Shown here piece by piece: positions 7,831 to 15,671 of a stretch of DNA of 64,000 bases. The notes beneath the pieces are model-generated. The model searched no databases. It was not told the origin of the DNA and worked only from the letters and a program-made list of their open reading frames with translations. How positions within the stretch are numbered: the stretch's first letter is position 1; every line of letters begins with the position of its first letter. Position numbers and translations under genes: made by a program. The DNA is from Anaerococcus sp. Marseille-Q5996 (lineage in GTDB: Bacteria; Bacillota; Clostridia; Tissierellales; Peptoniphilaceae). Location: assembly GCF_946893725.1 (NCBI RefSeq), contig NZ_CAMPPE010000001.1:186001-250000 (forward strand). The letters run 5' to 3'.

Positions 7831-9243
7831 ATGGAAATTAAAGATTTAAAACCTGAACTAGTTTGGAAATTTTTTGGACAATTAAGTGAAATTCCAAGAG
7901 GTTCTGGGGATGAAAAGGCTGTTTCTGATTATTTGGTAAATTTTGCAAAAGAAAGAAATTTAGAAGTTCGCCAAGATGAAGCTTTAAATGTTATTTTCAA
8001 AAAAGATGCAAGTGCTGGATGCGAAGATAAGCCAACTATTGCCCTTCAAGGTCACATGGATATGGTTTGTGTAAAAGAAAATGATTCTGACCATGACTTT
8101 AGCAAAGACCCTATAAAATTAATTGTTGATGGAGAATGGGTAAGAGCTGATGGTACAACATTAGGTGCTGATGATGGTATGGGAGTTGCTTATATTTTAG
8201 CAATCTTTGATGATGAAGAAGTAGCTCACGGCCCACTTGAAGCTATAATTACAACTGGTGAAGAAACTTCAATGGTAGGAGCAAATGCCCTTGATGCATC
8301 TGATATTAATGCAAAATACTTAATAAATATAGATACTGAAGAAGATGGAATCCTTACAATAGGTTGTGCAGGTGGATGTGATTTAGAAATCAGCTTTAAA
8401 AAAGAAAAAGAAGCTGCTGAGGGAGATTTCTTAAAACTTGACCTAAGAGGATTTGAAGGTGGACATTCTGGTATGGAAATTGACAGAGGACGCCTAAATG
8501 CAATCAAAACTATTGGTAGACTTTTAGCAGACATTGAGGGAGTACAAATTGCATCTATCAATGGTGGGGTAAAAAGAAATGCCATCGCATCAACTGCAGA
8601 AGTAGTATTTGCAGTAGCAGATAAAGAAGCCGCAAAAAAAGAAATCGAATCAAGAATTGCTGATATATTAAATGAATCAAAAGATACAGATCCAAAAGGC
8701 CAAATAACTCTTGAAGATGCAAGTTTTGATGGAGAAGTTTTAACAAAAGATCTTTCAGAAAATATTATAAACACTCTTTATACCCTACCAGATGGTTTGG
8801 TTAAAAAACACCAAGGCGAAATCATAACTTCATCAAACCTAGGTATACTTGAAGAAGATGAAAACGAAGTGAGAATCGTTTGCATGATTAGATCTCAAAT
8901 TGACTCTGCTAAATTTAATAGGGCAGCAATTGCTAAAAAAATTGCCCAACAATTTGAAGCTGATTGTGAAGTTACAAGTGCTTATACAGGCTGGCAAAGA
9001 GAAGAAACTAAACTAATTGATATTGCAAATGACATTTGGAAAGAACAAACTGGATCAGAAATGACAGTTGAAACCACTCACGGCGGTCTAGAATGTGGAC
9101 TATTCAAGGGTGTAATGCCAGATGTAGAAATGCTTTCATTTGGTCCAACTATAGAAGGAGCTCACTCTCCAAGCGAACGAGTAAACATAGAATCAACAGA
9201 AAAAAATTACAAATTCCTAGTAGAATTGCTAAAAAGGGTCTAA
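7831..9243 (+). CDS. pepD: Aminoacyl-histidine dipeptidase (PepD, M20 family)
   Basis: A 470-residue cytosolic metallodipeptidase of family M20. Visible metal and catalytic residues are GHMDMV (His75, Asp77), GADDGMG (Asp114/115) and the TGEETS pair of Glu (about 143-145), with the C-terminal GAHSPSERV histidine. FEGGHSGMEIDRGR is the lid/dimer-domain signature of PepD-type carnosinase-like enzymes. It would cleave Xaa-His and other dipeptides, fitting an amino-acid-fermenting anaerobe. RBS AAAAGGAGG precedes the ATG; it is followed by its own terminator. It lies 17 bases after hemZ, so the two may be co-transcribed. Confidence 0.93.
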   Translation: MEIKDLKPELVWKFFGQLSEIPRGSGDEKAVSDYLVNFAKERNLEVRQDEALNVIFKKDASAGCEDKPTIALQGHMDMVCVKENDSDHDFSKDPIKLIVDGEWVRADGTTLGADDGMGVAYILAIFDDEEVAHGPLEAIITTGEETSMVGANALDASDINAKYLINIDTEEDGILTIGCAGGCDLEISFKKEKEAAEGDFLKLDLRGFEGGHSGMEIDRGRLNAIKTIGRLLADIEGVQIASINGGVKRNAIASTAEVVFAVADKEAAKKEIESRIADILNESKDTDPKGQITLEDASFDGEVLTKDLSENIINTLYTLPDGLVKKHQGEIITSSNLGILEEDENEVRIVCMIRSQIDSAKFNRAAIAKKIAQQFEADCEVTSAYTGWQREETKLIDIANDIWKEQTGSEMTVETTHGGLECGLFKGVMPDVEMLSFGPTIEGAHSPSERVNIESTEKNYKFLVELLKRV

Positions 9244-9247
9244 TAAG

Positions 9248-9280
9248 AAATCCGCCCCTGAGTGGGTGGATTTTTTATTT
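9248..9280 (+). terminator. Rho-independent terminator after pepD
   Basis: Stem AAATCCGCCC (9248-9257) with GGGTGGATTT (9264-9273), one mispair or wobble, and a T-rich tail. Confidence 0.85.
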
Positions 9281-9385
9281 TAGCTAAGTTTACTTAAATT
9301 TAAAACAATTCTGGAAAATGTTTGCATTTTTATTTCTAATATTGTAATATGATAACAGGAAGAGAATTTACAAAAAGGAGGTACT

Positions 9386-9652
9386 ATGTACGAGCAAAAA
9401 GTCATACTAACTAATGAGATTGGCTTGCATGCAAGACCTGCATCGATTTTTATCCGTGCTGCAGTAAAATATCCTTGCGACATAACAGTTGAAAAAAACG
9501 GTAGAAGCTACAATGCAAAGTCAATAATGTCAGTTCTTAGCATGAGTGCTTCTAATGGGGATGAATTAACTTTAAGAGCAGACGGAGATAAGGAAGAAGA
9601 AGCTATAAAAAATCTTGTTGATGTTGTTGAAAACAAAATAAACAACCAATAA
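9386..9652 (+). CDS. ptsH: Phosphocarrier protein HPr
   Basis: An 88-residue HPr. It carries the phosphorylated His15 in GLHARPAS (13-20) and the regulatory Ser46 in KSIMSVLSM, the target of HPr kinase in Firmicutes, so it should serve both PTS transport and CcpA-dependent catabolite control. That fits the cre-like sites seen elsewhere in this window. A strong RBS (AAAGGAGG) precedes the ATG. Enzyme I is not adjacent; ptsH stands alone between two terminators. Confidence 0.96.
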   Translation: MYEQKVILTNEIGLHARPASIFIRAAVKYPCDITVEKNGRSYNAKSIMSVLSMSASNGDELTLRADGDKEEEAIKNLVDVVENKINNQ

Positions 9653-9671
9653 ATTTTATATAAATAAATCC

Positions 9672-9694
9672 ACGAGCCTAGGCTCGTTTTTTTA
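9672..9694 (+). terminator. Rho-independent terminator after ptsH
   Basis: Stem ACGAGCC (9672-9678) and GGCTCGT (9681-9687) with a T-run of seven. Confidence 0.92.
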
Positions 9695-9721
9695 TTGGTC
9701 AAAAATGGTACAATATGTAAA

Positions 9722-9743
9722 GAATTATAATAATTGATAATTC
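9722..9743. promoter_or_regulatory. Inverted repeat upstream of suf operon
   Basis: GAATTAT (9722-9728) and ATAATTC (9737-9743) form a 7-base inverted repeat with an 8-base spacer just downstream of a possible extended -10 (TGGTACAAT, 9706-9714). It is a candidate operator for suf control. The regulator is unknown, and AT-rich repeats of this length arise by chance. Confidence 0.3.
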
Positions 9744-9803
9744 CTAGTAAAGTAGTATATTTTAATTGAAAATTTATTACTAATTTTAAAAGAAGAGGTA
9801 TAT

Positions 9804-10535
9804 ATGTCTGAGTTATTAAAAATAGAAAATCTCCACGTATCAGTTGAAGATACTGAGATTTTAAAAGGTATAGATTTAACAGTAAACAAGGGTGAAGTTC
9901 ATGTTGTAATGGGATCAAATGGTTCTGGTAAGTCAACACTTATGAATACAATCATGGCAAATCCTGTTTATGAAGTAACAGAAGGTAAAATTTATTTTGA
10001 AGGTGATGACATCACAGAAGAATCTGTAGATAAACGTGCTCGCCGCGGAATATTTATGTCCTTCCAACACCCTGATGAAATTCCAGGTGTAAAATTAAAC
10101 GACTTTTTAAGAATTTCTGAAGAACAAATTACTGGTGAAAAACCACAAATGCTTAAATTTAGCAGGCAATTAGCAACAGAAATGGAAAACTTAAATCTTT
10201 CTGAAGATTATGCTAGTAGATATGTAAATGTTGGTTTCTCAGGTGGTGAACGTAAAAAATCTGAAATTTTACAACTAAAAATGCTAAATCCAAAACTAGC
10301 TATGCTAGATGAAACTGATTCAGGACTAGATGTCGATGCTGTAAGAATAGTAAGTAAGGGTATAAAAGATTATCTCACAGAAGATAATGCAGTAATTATC
10401 ATCACTCACCACAGAGAGTTATTAGAAAATATCGAAGCTGATTATGTTCACGTAATTAAAGATGGCAAAATCGCTCACGAGGGTGATGCAAGCCTAATGG
10501 ATGAAATCGAAAAACGCGGATACGAATGGGTGTAA
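9804..10535 (+). CDS. sufC: Fe-S cluster assembly ATPase SufC
   Basis: A 243-residue ABC-type ATPase of the SufBC2D scaffold complex. It has Walker A GSNGSGKST (37-45), the SufC-specific signature SGGERKKSEILQ and Walker B LAMLDETDSGLD, followed by the H-loop ITHHREL. SufC drives conformational change of SufB-SufD during cluster assembly in the cytosol. It is the first gene of a sufCBDSU operon in the usual Firmicute order. RBS AGAAGAGG precedes the ATG; sufB starts 4 bases after the stop. Confidence 0.97.
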   Translation: MSELLKIENLHVSVEDTEILKGIDLTVNKGEVHVVMGSNGSGKSTLMNTIMANPVYEVTEGKIYFEGDDITEESVDKRARRGIFMSFQHPDEIPGVKLNDFLRISEEQITGEKPQMLKFSRQLATEMENLNLSEDYASRYVNVGFSGGERKKSEILQLKMLNPKLAMLDETDSGLDVDAVRIVSKGIKDYLTEDNAVIIITHHRELLENIEADYVHVIKDGKIAHEGDASLMDEIEKRGYEWV

Positions 10536-10538
10536 AAT

Positions 10539-11951
10539 ATGCCAAGTAATAATATAGAAGAAAAAATAAAAGAATTGGATCGAGGTTTTTACGACTTTAT
10601 AGACGAATTTACCTACGATAAGATAACCGAAAAAGGAATCAATGCTGATATAGTAAACGAAATCTCTCGTGAAAAAGGCGAGCCAGATTGGATGAGAATT
10701 AGAAGATTAAAATCATTAGAAATCTTTAATCAACTAGAAAATCCAACTTGGGGACCGGATTTATCAGAGTTAAATGTAGATGACATTACAGCTTATGTAA
10801 AACCAAAAACAGATAAAAAATCAAATTGGGAAGCCTTACCAGAAGAAATCAAAGCAACCTTTGATAGATTAGGTATTCCACAGGCTGAACAAGAATCCTT
10901 AGCTGGTGTTGGTGCCCAATACGACTCTGAGGAAGTATATTTTTCAATCCAAAAACACTTGGAAGACCAAGGTGTTATCTTTATGGACTTTGCAACAGCT
11001 CTAAAAGAACACGAAGACCTTGTTAAAGAATATTTCCAAAGAGCAATTCCACCAACACTTCACAAATACGCAGCCCTACACGGTGCAGTATGGTCTGGTG
11101 GATCATTAATCTATGTGCCAGAGGGAGTAAAAGTAGATATTCCTCTACAATCATATTACAGATTAAATGCTCCTGGAGCTGGACAATTTGAACACACAAT
11201 GATAATTGCAGAAGACAATGCAAAAGTACACTTTATCGAAGGATGCTCAGCACCTAGATATAACGTAGTAAACTTACACGCAGGGTCTGTAGAAATTTTC
11301 GTTGGTAAAAATGCTGAAGTAAGATTTTCAACCATAGAAAACTGGTCAAGAAATATGTATAACCTAAACACCAAACGTGCTATCGTTGATGCGGGCGGAA
11401 AAGTAATTTGGGTTTCAGGATCATTTGGATCAAAAGTTTCTATGCTTTACCCAACATCAGTTTTAGCTGGTGAAGGCGCAAGCGCAGAATACACAGGAAT
11501 TACTTTTGCAGCTGATGGACAATACATTGACAATGGTTGCTCAATGATTCACCTTGCTCCAAACACATATTCAACAGCCCTTACAAAATCAATTACAGCT
11601 GGAACTGGTAAATCAATGACTAGATCTCTAGTTCAAATGAAGAAAAATGCAAAAGGCAGTCGTTCTACAGTTGACTGTGAAAACCTAATGCTAGGCGAAA
11701 ATGCTCAATCAGATACAATTCCAGTATTAGACATTAGAAATGATGATGTAGACTGTGGTCACGAAGCTAAAATTGGTTCACTAAACCAATCACAAATATT
11801 TTATCTAATGAGCCGTGGTATTCCAGAAGATGAAGCAAAATCAATGATTGTTCGTGGATTTGCAGAACCAGTTAGCCGCGAGCTACCACTAGAATATGCA
11901 GTTGAAATGAACCGCCTAATAGATATGGAACTAGAAGGAGCAAATGGTTAA
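10539..11951 (+). CDS. sufB: Fe-S cluster scaffold SufB
   Basis: 470 residues, the standard SufB length. The beta-helix core is clear (SGGSLIYVPEGVKVDIPLQSY, EGCSAPRY, TVDCENLMLG), and the C-terminal helical domain with GIPEDEAKSMIVRGFAEP is a family signature. The Cys in GCSAP and the one in TVDCEN are candidate cluster or persulfide residues. SufB receives sulfur from SufS-SufU and builds the cluster with SufC and SufD. Its stop overlaps the sufD start by one base (TAATG), so translation is coupled. Confidence 0.97.
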   Translation: MPSNNIEEKIKELDRGFYDFIDEFTYDKITEKGINADIVNEISREKGEPDWMRIRRLKSLEIFNQLENPTWGPDLSELNVDDITAYVKPKTDKKSNWEALPEEIKATFDRLGIPQAEQESLAGVGAQYDSEEVYFSIQKHLEDQGVIFMDFATALKEHEDLVKEYFQRAIPPTLHKYAALHGAVWSGGSLIYVPEGVKVDIPLQSYYRLNAPGAGQFEHTMIIAEDNAKVHFIEGCSAPRYNVVNLHAGSVEIFVGKNAEVRFSTIENWSRNMYNLNTKRAIVDAGGKVIWVSGSFGSKVSMLYPTSVLAGEGASAEYTGITFAADGQYIDNGCSMIHLAPNTYSTALTKSITAGTGKSMTRSLVQMKKNAKGSRSTVDCENLMLGENAQSDTIPVLDIRNDDVDCGHEAKIGSLNQSQIFYLMSRGIPEDEAKSMIVRGFAEPVSRELPLEYAVEMNRLIDMELEGANG

Positions 11952-12991
11952 TGAGTAGACTAAATGAAATGAGAATGTACACTTGGAATTCCCAAGGCCT
12001 AAATTATGTAGATGCAAATCTTGGCCTAAAAGAAAAACAAGAGTACTTTAAAAATAGCGAAGGCGAATCAATTAAAGACTTAGAAGATGCTTTTAAGGCA
12101 TATGAATACGGCCTTTCTGATGAGACAAAAAAAGAAAACCAAGAATTTAGAAACTTTAGCATCTACCGTGATGTAGAGGGCAAAAAAGATTTTGAATCTA
12201 TCGATCTAAAAGTAGATGATGAAAATAATATTTTGGTAGCAGGCATTGATATTAATGCCCGCGAAAATTCAGAATCTTCATTTTTAATTTCAGCCCTAGG
12301 TGAGGGAGAAAATTTATATTTAAATTCTCAAATAAGGGTAAATGTAGCTGATAATGCAAAGGTAAAATTAGTTGTAGTTACAAATTTTGGAGAAAACTCA
12401 ACTAATTTACAATCAGTAACTACAATTGTAGGAGAAAATGCGCTTTTAGATATTTCCTATATTGAAATTGGGGCTGATTACTCAATTGTAAATATAAACA
12501 ATATCCTAGCAGGCGATAGAGCTCATGTCATAGAAGATGGAATTTACTTTAAAGAAAAAGACCAATTCCTAGACATACTTGCAAACAATGATCATTACGG
12601 CAATGAAACTGATTCTGATGCTATGTTTAATGGTGCTCTAAAAGACAGTGCCCACAAAAATTGGAAGGGTGTAGTTGATCTAAAACACGGTTGCTTTGAA
12701 GCGGATGGTAAAATTGGGGATTACTCAATGATGTTTTCAGACAATGTAAAAAATAAAACTGCTCCAATCCTTCTTTGTGCAGAAAAAGAAGTAGCGGGTA
12801 ACCACGCAGCAAGTGTTGGTAGACTAAATAAAGAAATGTTATTTTATATCATGAGCCGTGGTTTTGACAAAAAACAAGCAGAATCAATGATGCTAGAAGC
12901 AACATTCTCAAAAGCCCTTGATAAAATTGAAGATGAATCTTTAAGAGATGAACTAAAAGAAAGAGTTCATCAAATGAACACAAGGAATTAA
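11951..12991 (+). CDS. sufD: Fe-S cluster assembly protein SufD
   Basis: A 346-residue SufD, paralogous to SufB, with a divergent N-terminal half and the conserved C-terminal region (CAEKEVAGNHAASVGRLN, FYIMSRGFDKKQAESMMLEATF). The NHAASVG histidine is the conserved SufD residue that pairs with SufB at the assembly interface. It is shorter than E. coli SufD (423) because the N-terminal domain is reduced. Coupled to sufB and followed 1 base later by sufS. Confidence 0.95.
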   Translation: MSRLNEMRMYTWNSQGLNYVDANLGLKEKQEYFKNSEGESIKDLEDAFKAYEYGLSDETKKENQEFRNFSIYRDVEGKKDFESIDLKVDDENNILVAGIDINARENSESSFLISALGEGENLYLNSQIRVNVADNAKVKLVVVTNFGENSTNLQSVTTIVGENALLDISYIEIGADYSIVNINNILAGDRAHVIEDGIYFKEKDQFLDILANNDHYGNETDSDAMFNGALKDSAHKNWKGVVDLKHGCFEADGKIGDYSMMFSDNVKNKTAPILLCAEKEVAGNHAASVGRLNKEMLFYIMSRGFDKKQAESMMLEATFSKALDKIEDESLRDELKERVHQMNTRN

Positions 12992-12992
12992 A

Positions 12993-14213
12993 ATGGATAT
13001 AGAAAAAATTAGAGCTGATTTTCCTTACCTAGATAGCCAAAAAGTAGGTAAGGAAGTCATCTACCTTGATACAGGTGCAACAAGTCAAAAACCAAAACAA
13101 GTTATAGAAGCGGTTGACAAATACTATAAATATCAAAATGCCAATCCACACAGGGGAGCCCACTATTTAAGCTATGTAGCAACAGAAGCCTATGAGGGTG
13201 CGCGTGATAGAATCGCTTCATATATTGGAGCAAAAAATCGTGAAGAAGTAATTTTTACTAGAAATGCTACAGAAGCACTTAATCTAATTGCTTATTCATA
13301 TGCTATGAACAATTTAAGTGCTGGTGATGAGATTTTAATTACAATCCTAGAACACCACGCAAACCTAGTGCCTTGGCAAATGGTGGCAAAACATACGGGT
13401 GCAAAGCTAGTTTATGCATATCTAAAGGATGATTATTCCCTAGATTATGATGATTTAAAATCAAAAATCAATGAGAATACAAAAATTGTTTCATTTACAG
13501 GTGCATCAAATGTGACAAGTGAAATAATCGATGTCAAAAAAATTACTAACTGGGCCCATGAAGTTGGGGCAATAGCAGTAGTTGATGCAGCCCAACTTAT
13601 CCCTCATTTAAAAACAGATGTGACTGATTTAGATTGTGATTTTATGGTATTTTCTGGCCACAAAATGCTTGCGCCAATGGGAATTGGTGTCCTATACGGC
13701 AAAAAAGAATTGCTTGAAAACATGGATCCTTTCCTAACAGGTGGGGATATGATAGAATATGTTTACGAACAAGAGGTAACTTTTGCAGAACTTCCATACA
13801 AATTTGAGGCAGGAACTCAAGATGTTGGAGGAGTTTTGGGACTATCAGCAGCTATTGACTATATTGAAGAAATTGGCATAGATAATATTTACCAATACGA
13901 ACACGACTTAACCCGCTATGCCTATGATTTGATAAAAGATATACCAAATATCAAAATTTTCTACCCAGAGAATGCAAAAACAGGAGCTGTTTTATCATTT
14001 ACTTTTGAAGATATCCACCCACACGATATTGCATCTATCCTTGATAGTAAGGGAGTTGCAGTAAGAAGTGGCCACCACTGTGCTATGCCACTTCACAAGT
14101 ATTTAGAAGTAAGCGCTACAACTCGTGCAAGCTTTGCCTTTTATAATACCAAGAAAGAGGCAGAGATCTTTGCCAAAGAGTTACTAAATGTTAGAAAGGT
14201 AATGGGTTTATAA
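12993..14213 (+). CDS. sufS: Cysteine desulfurase SufS
   Basis: A 406-residue PLP enzyme of the class V aminotransferase fold, group II desulfurase. The PLP lysine is in SGHKML (Lys224) and the persulfide-carrying cysteine in RSGHHCAMP (Cys363). It takes sulfur from L-cysteine and hands it to SufU. RBS AAGGAA sits at the end of sufD. It lies between sufD and sufU, the usual Firmicute position. Confidence 0.97.
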   Translation: MDIEKIRADFPYLDSQKVGKEVIYLDTGATSQKPKQVIEAVDKYYKYQNANPHRGAHYLSYVATEAYEGARDRIASYIGAKNREEVIFTRNATEALNLIAYSYAMNNLSAGDEILITILEHHANLVPWQMVAKHTGAKLVYAYLKDDYSLDYDDLKSKINENTKIVSFTGASNVTSEIIDVKKITNWAHEVGAIAVVDAAQLIPHLKTDVTDLDCDFMVFSGHKMLAPMGIGVLYGKKELLENMDPFLTGGDMIEYVYEQEVTFAELPYKFEAGTQDVGGVLGLSAAIDYIEEIGIDNIYQYEHDLTRYAYDLIKDIPNIKIFYPENAKTGAVLSFTFEDIHPHDIASILDSKGVAVRSGHHCAMPLHKYLEVSATTRASFAFYNTKKEAEIFAKELLNVRKVMGL

Positions 14214-14214
14214 T

Positions 14215-14643
14215 ATGAATATGGAAGAAATTTACTCACAAATTATCCTAGATCATTCTAGAAACCAAGCCAACAAACACGAATTAAAAGATGCTGATAT
14301 AAAAGAACCTGGCCATAACCCTTCTTGTGGGGATGAGATAGTCCTAGAACTAAAAACAGATGGGGATAAGATTGTAGATGCAGCCTTTACAGGTGATGGA
14401 TGTGCTATAAGCCAGGCAGCAACAAGCGTAATGTGCGATTCGATAAGAGGCAAATCCAAGGAAGAAGCCAAAAAAATGGCAGATATTTATATAAGAATGA
14501 TTAAAAGAGAAGAAGTAAGCGATGAAGAACTAGATAGCCTAGGCGATGCAGTTGCTTTTATTAACATTCAAAATATGCCACAAAGGGTAAAATGCGCCCT
14601 ACTTTCTTGGAAAACCTTAGACCAAGTTATTAAAGATGAATAA
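14215..14643 (+). CDS. sufU: Zinc-dependent sulfurtransferase SufU
   Basis: A 142-residue IscU-fold protein. The three Cys and the Asp expected of zinc SufU are at Cys38-Gly-Asp40 (PSCGD), Cys63 (GDGCAIS) and Cys127 (RVKCALL). The insert between the second and third Cys (GKSKEEAKKMADIYIRMIKREE) distinguishes SufU from the IscU scaffold. It accepts the SufS persulfide. The start could be ATG 14215 or 14221; neither has a strong RBS, and translation is probably coupled to sufS. Confidence 0.95.
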   Translation: MNMEEIYSQIILDHSRNQANKHELKDADIKEPGHNPSCGDEIVLELKTDGDKIVDAAFTGDGCAISQAATSVMCDSIRGKSKEEAKKMADIYIRMIKREEVSDEELDSLGDAVAFINIQNMPQRVKCALLSWKTLDQVIKDE

Positions 14644-14818
14644 AAATAGCTTAGAGCAAATGGAATTTTTGACAAGTGCAATTACAAGCTTGCTACTTGC
14701 GGCACTAACATTTTTACAATATCAAAAAAACCGCCCATATTGGTGGCTAATCTTAATAGTAACCATACTTATGGGGGCAAATGCTTATACCAAGTATAAA
14801 AAAATGAATAAAATATGA
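14636..14818 (+). CDS. Small two-helix membrane protein at the end of suf operon
   Basis: A 60-residue protein starting inside the last codons of sufU (8-base overlap), so it is almost certainly translated from the suf mRNA. It has two hydrophobic stretches (about 12-27 and 36-47) joined by a short basic loop, YQKNRPYWW. I recognise no family. It may be a conserved small membrane protein without a link to Fe-S assembly, or one adding membrane contact. A terminator follows directly. Confidence 0.6.
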   Translation: MNKNSLEQMEFLTSAITSLLLAALTFLQYQKNRPYWWLILIVTILMGANAYTKYKKMNKI

Positions 14819-14823
14819 TAGAT

Positions 14824-14864
14824 AAAAGAGATCTAAAAGTTAGAAAACATTAGATCTCTTTTTT
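14824..14864. terminator. Bidirectional terminator after suf operon
   Basis: Arms AAAAGAGATCTA (14824-14835) and TAGATCTCTTTT (14851-14862) with flanking A and T runs, serving both the suf operon and the convergent small membrane protein gene. Confidence 0.88.
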
Positions 14865-14866
14865 AA

Positions 14867-15157
14867 TTACTTATTATTTTCTTTTCTTTCTGTTTTAGAA
14901 TTATCAATCAGCATATTTTTAAAACCACTATAAATTCTGTGAATAGAATATATAATTAATAAAGGTCTTATGGCAAGTATGGAATAGAAGTCACCATCTA
15001 AACTAAAGTAACTTACATTATTTACTTTCATTATAATATCACTTATGTACGATGAATTTATAAAGAAAAATGCAATTAAAAGTCCACTAACTCCAAACAC
15101 AAAATCTAAGTGCATTAATTTCTTATAATCTATATCATTTACTTTATGCTCTTTCAT
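14867..15157 (-). CDS. Small membrane protein of unknown function
   Basis: A 96-residue protein preceded on the minus strand by an excellent RBS (CCAAGGAGG, 8 bases before ATG). It has a hydrophobic helix at about 19-36 (FVFGVSGLLIAFFFINSS) and another at about 57-72 (FYSILAIRPLLIIYSI), with charged ends (basic and acidic tail KTERKENNK). No family recognised. It is convergent with the suf operon and separated from the next gene by the long leader region. Confidence 0.65.
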   Translation of the reverse strand: MKEHKVNDIDYKKLMHLDFVFGVSGLLIAFFFINSSYISDIIMKVNNVSYFSLDGDFYSILAIRPLLIIYSIHRIYSGFKNMLIDNSKTERKENNK

Positions 15158-15671
15158 ATATCCTCCTTGGAATATGTTTACCTATGTTTATTATATCAGT
15201 AGAAATAATTAGAAATCAAGTTTAATATTTCTATGATTTGCTTAATTTCTTGCAAAATTTATTTAATAAAAAAGTGAAATACCAATATTGATAAAATTTA
15301 AACTAAATTTTTAGTTTTTATAGCAAATTTGATAAAAAATATTGGAAATCGTTTTATTTTATGTTATACTATGCTTAGGCAAAGGCCAAAAGAATTTTTA
15401 GGAGGAGTGTTAATAATAGGACTATTTTTTATTATTTCTTATAATATTTAAAAATATTTAAATCTAGCTAAAAATTATTTAACTAAGGCTTTTTATTTTT
15501 TTGAATATTTTTGTGATTTTTAAAAAATAACTATTAATTTTGGTTTTTGCAAATTATTATGATTCAATACCTGGGAAATATTTAACAAATGGGTAAGAAT
15601 TTATAAAAGACGATAAAAGTCTTAAAATTTAAGCCAAATATTTTTCATGGCATCTGGAGGTAATTAACTTA
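15158..15671 (+). promoter_or_regulatory. Promoter and about 295-base AT-rich leader of the clpB-like gene
   Basis: A good housekeeping promoter is visible: TTGGAA (15342-15347), 17-base spacer, TATACT (15365-15370), giving a start near 15377 and a leader of about 295 bases. The leader contains an unused Shine-Dalgarno-like AGGAGG at 15400-15405 and a small hairpin AAGAC/GTCTT (15607-15622). I see no CIRCE element and no CtsR repeat. The long untranslated leader suggests RNA-level control, but I cannot assign it to a riboswitch class. Bases 15158-15340 hold only AT-rich sequence and the minus-strand gene's upstream region. Confidence 0.55.

Noticed and set aside
8226-8774. 182-codon minus-strand frame within pepD
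   Set aside because: Antisense shadow of a clear peptidase gene; composition is low-complexity Ser/Ile.
15407-15451. Leader peptide beginning GTG 15407 after AGGAGG
   Set aside because: The spacing between AGGAGG and GTG is only one base and the 14-codon frame has no recognisable features.
15371-15671. T-box or CIRCE/CtsR control of the clpB-like gene
   Set aside because: No T-box sequence with a downstream terminator, no inverted TTAGCACTC repeat and no heptad repeat were seen.
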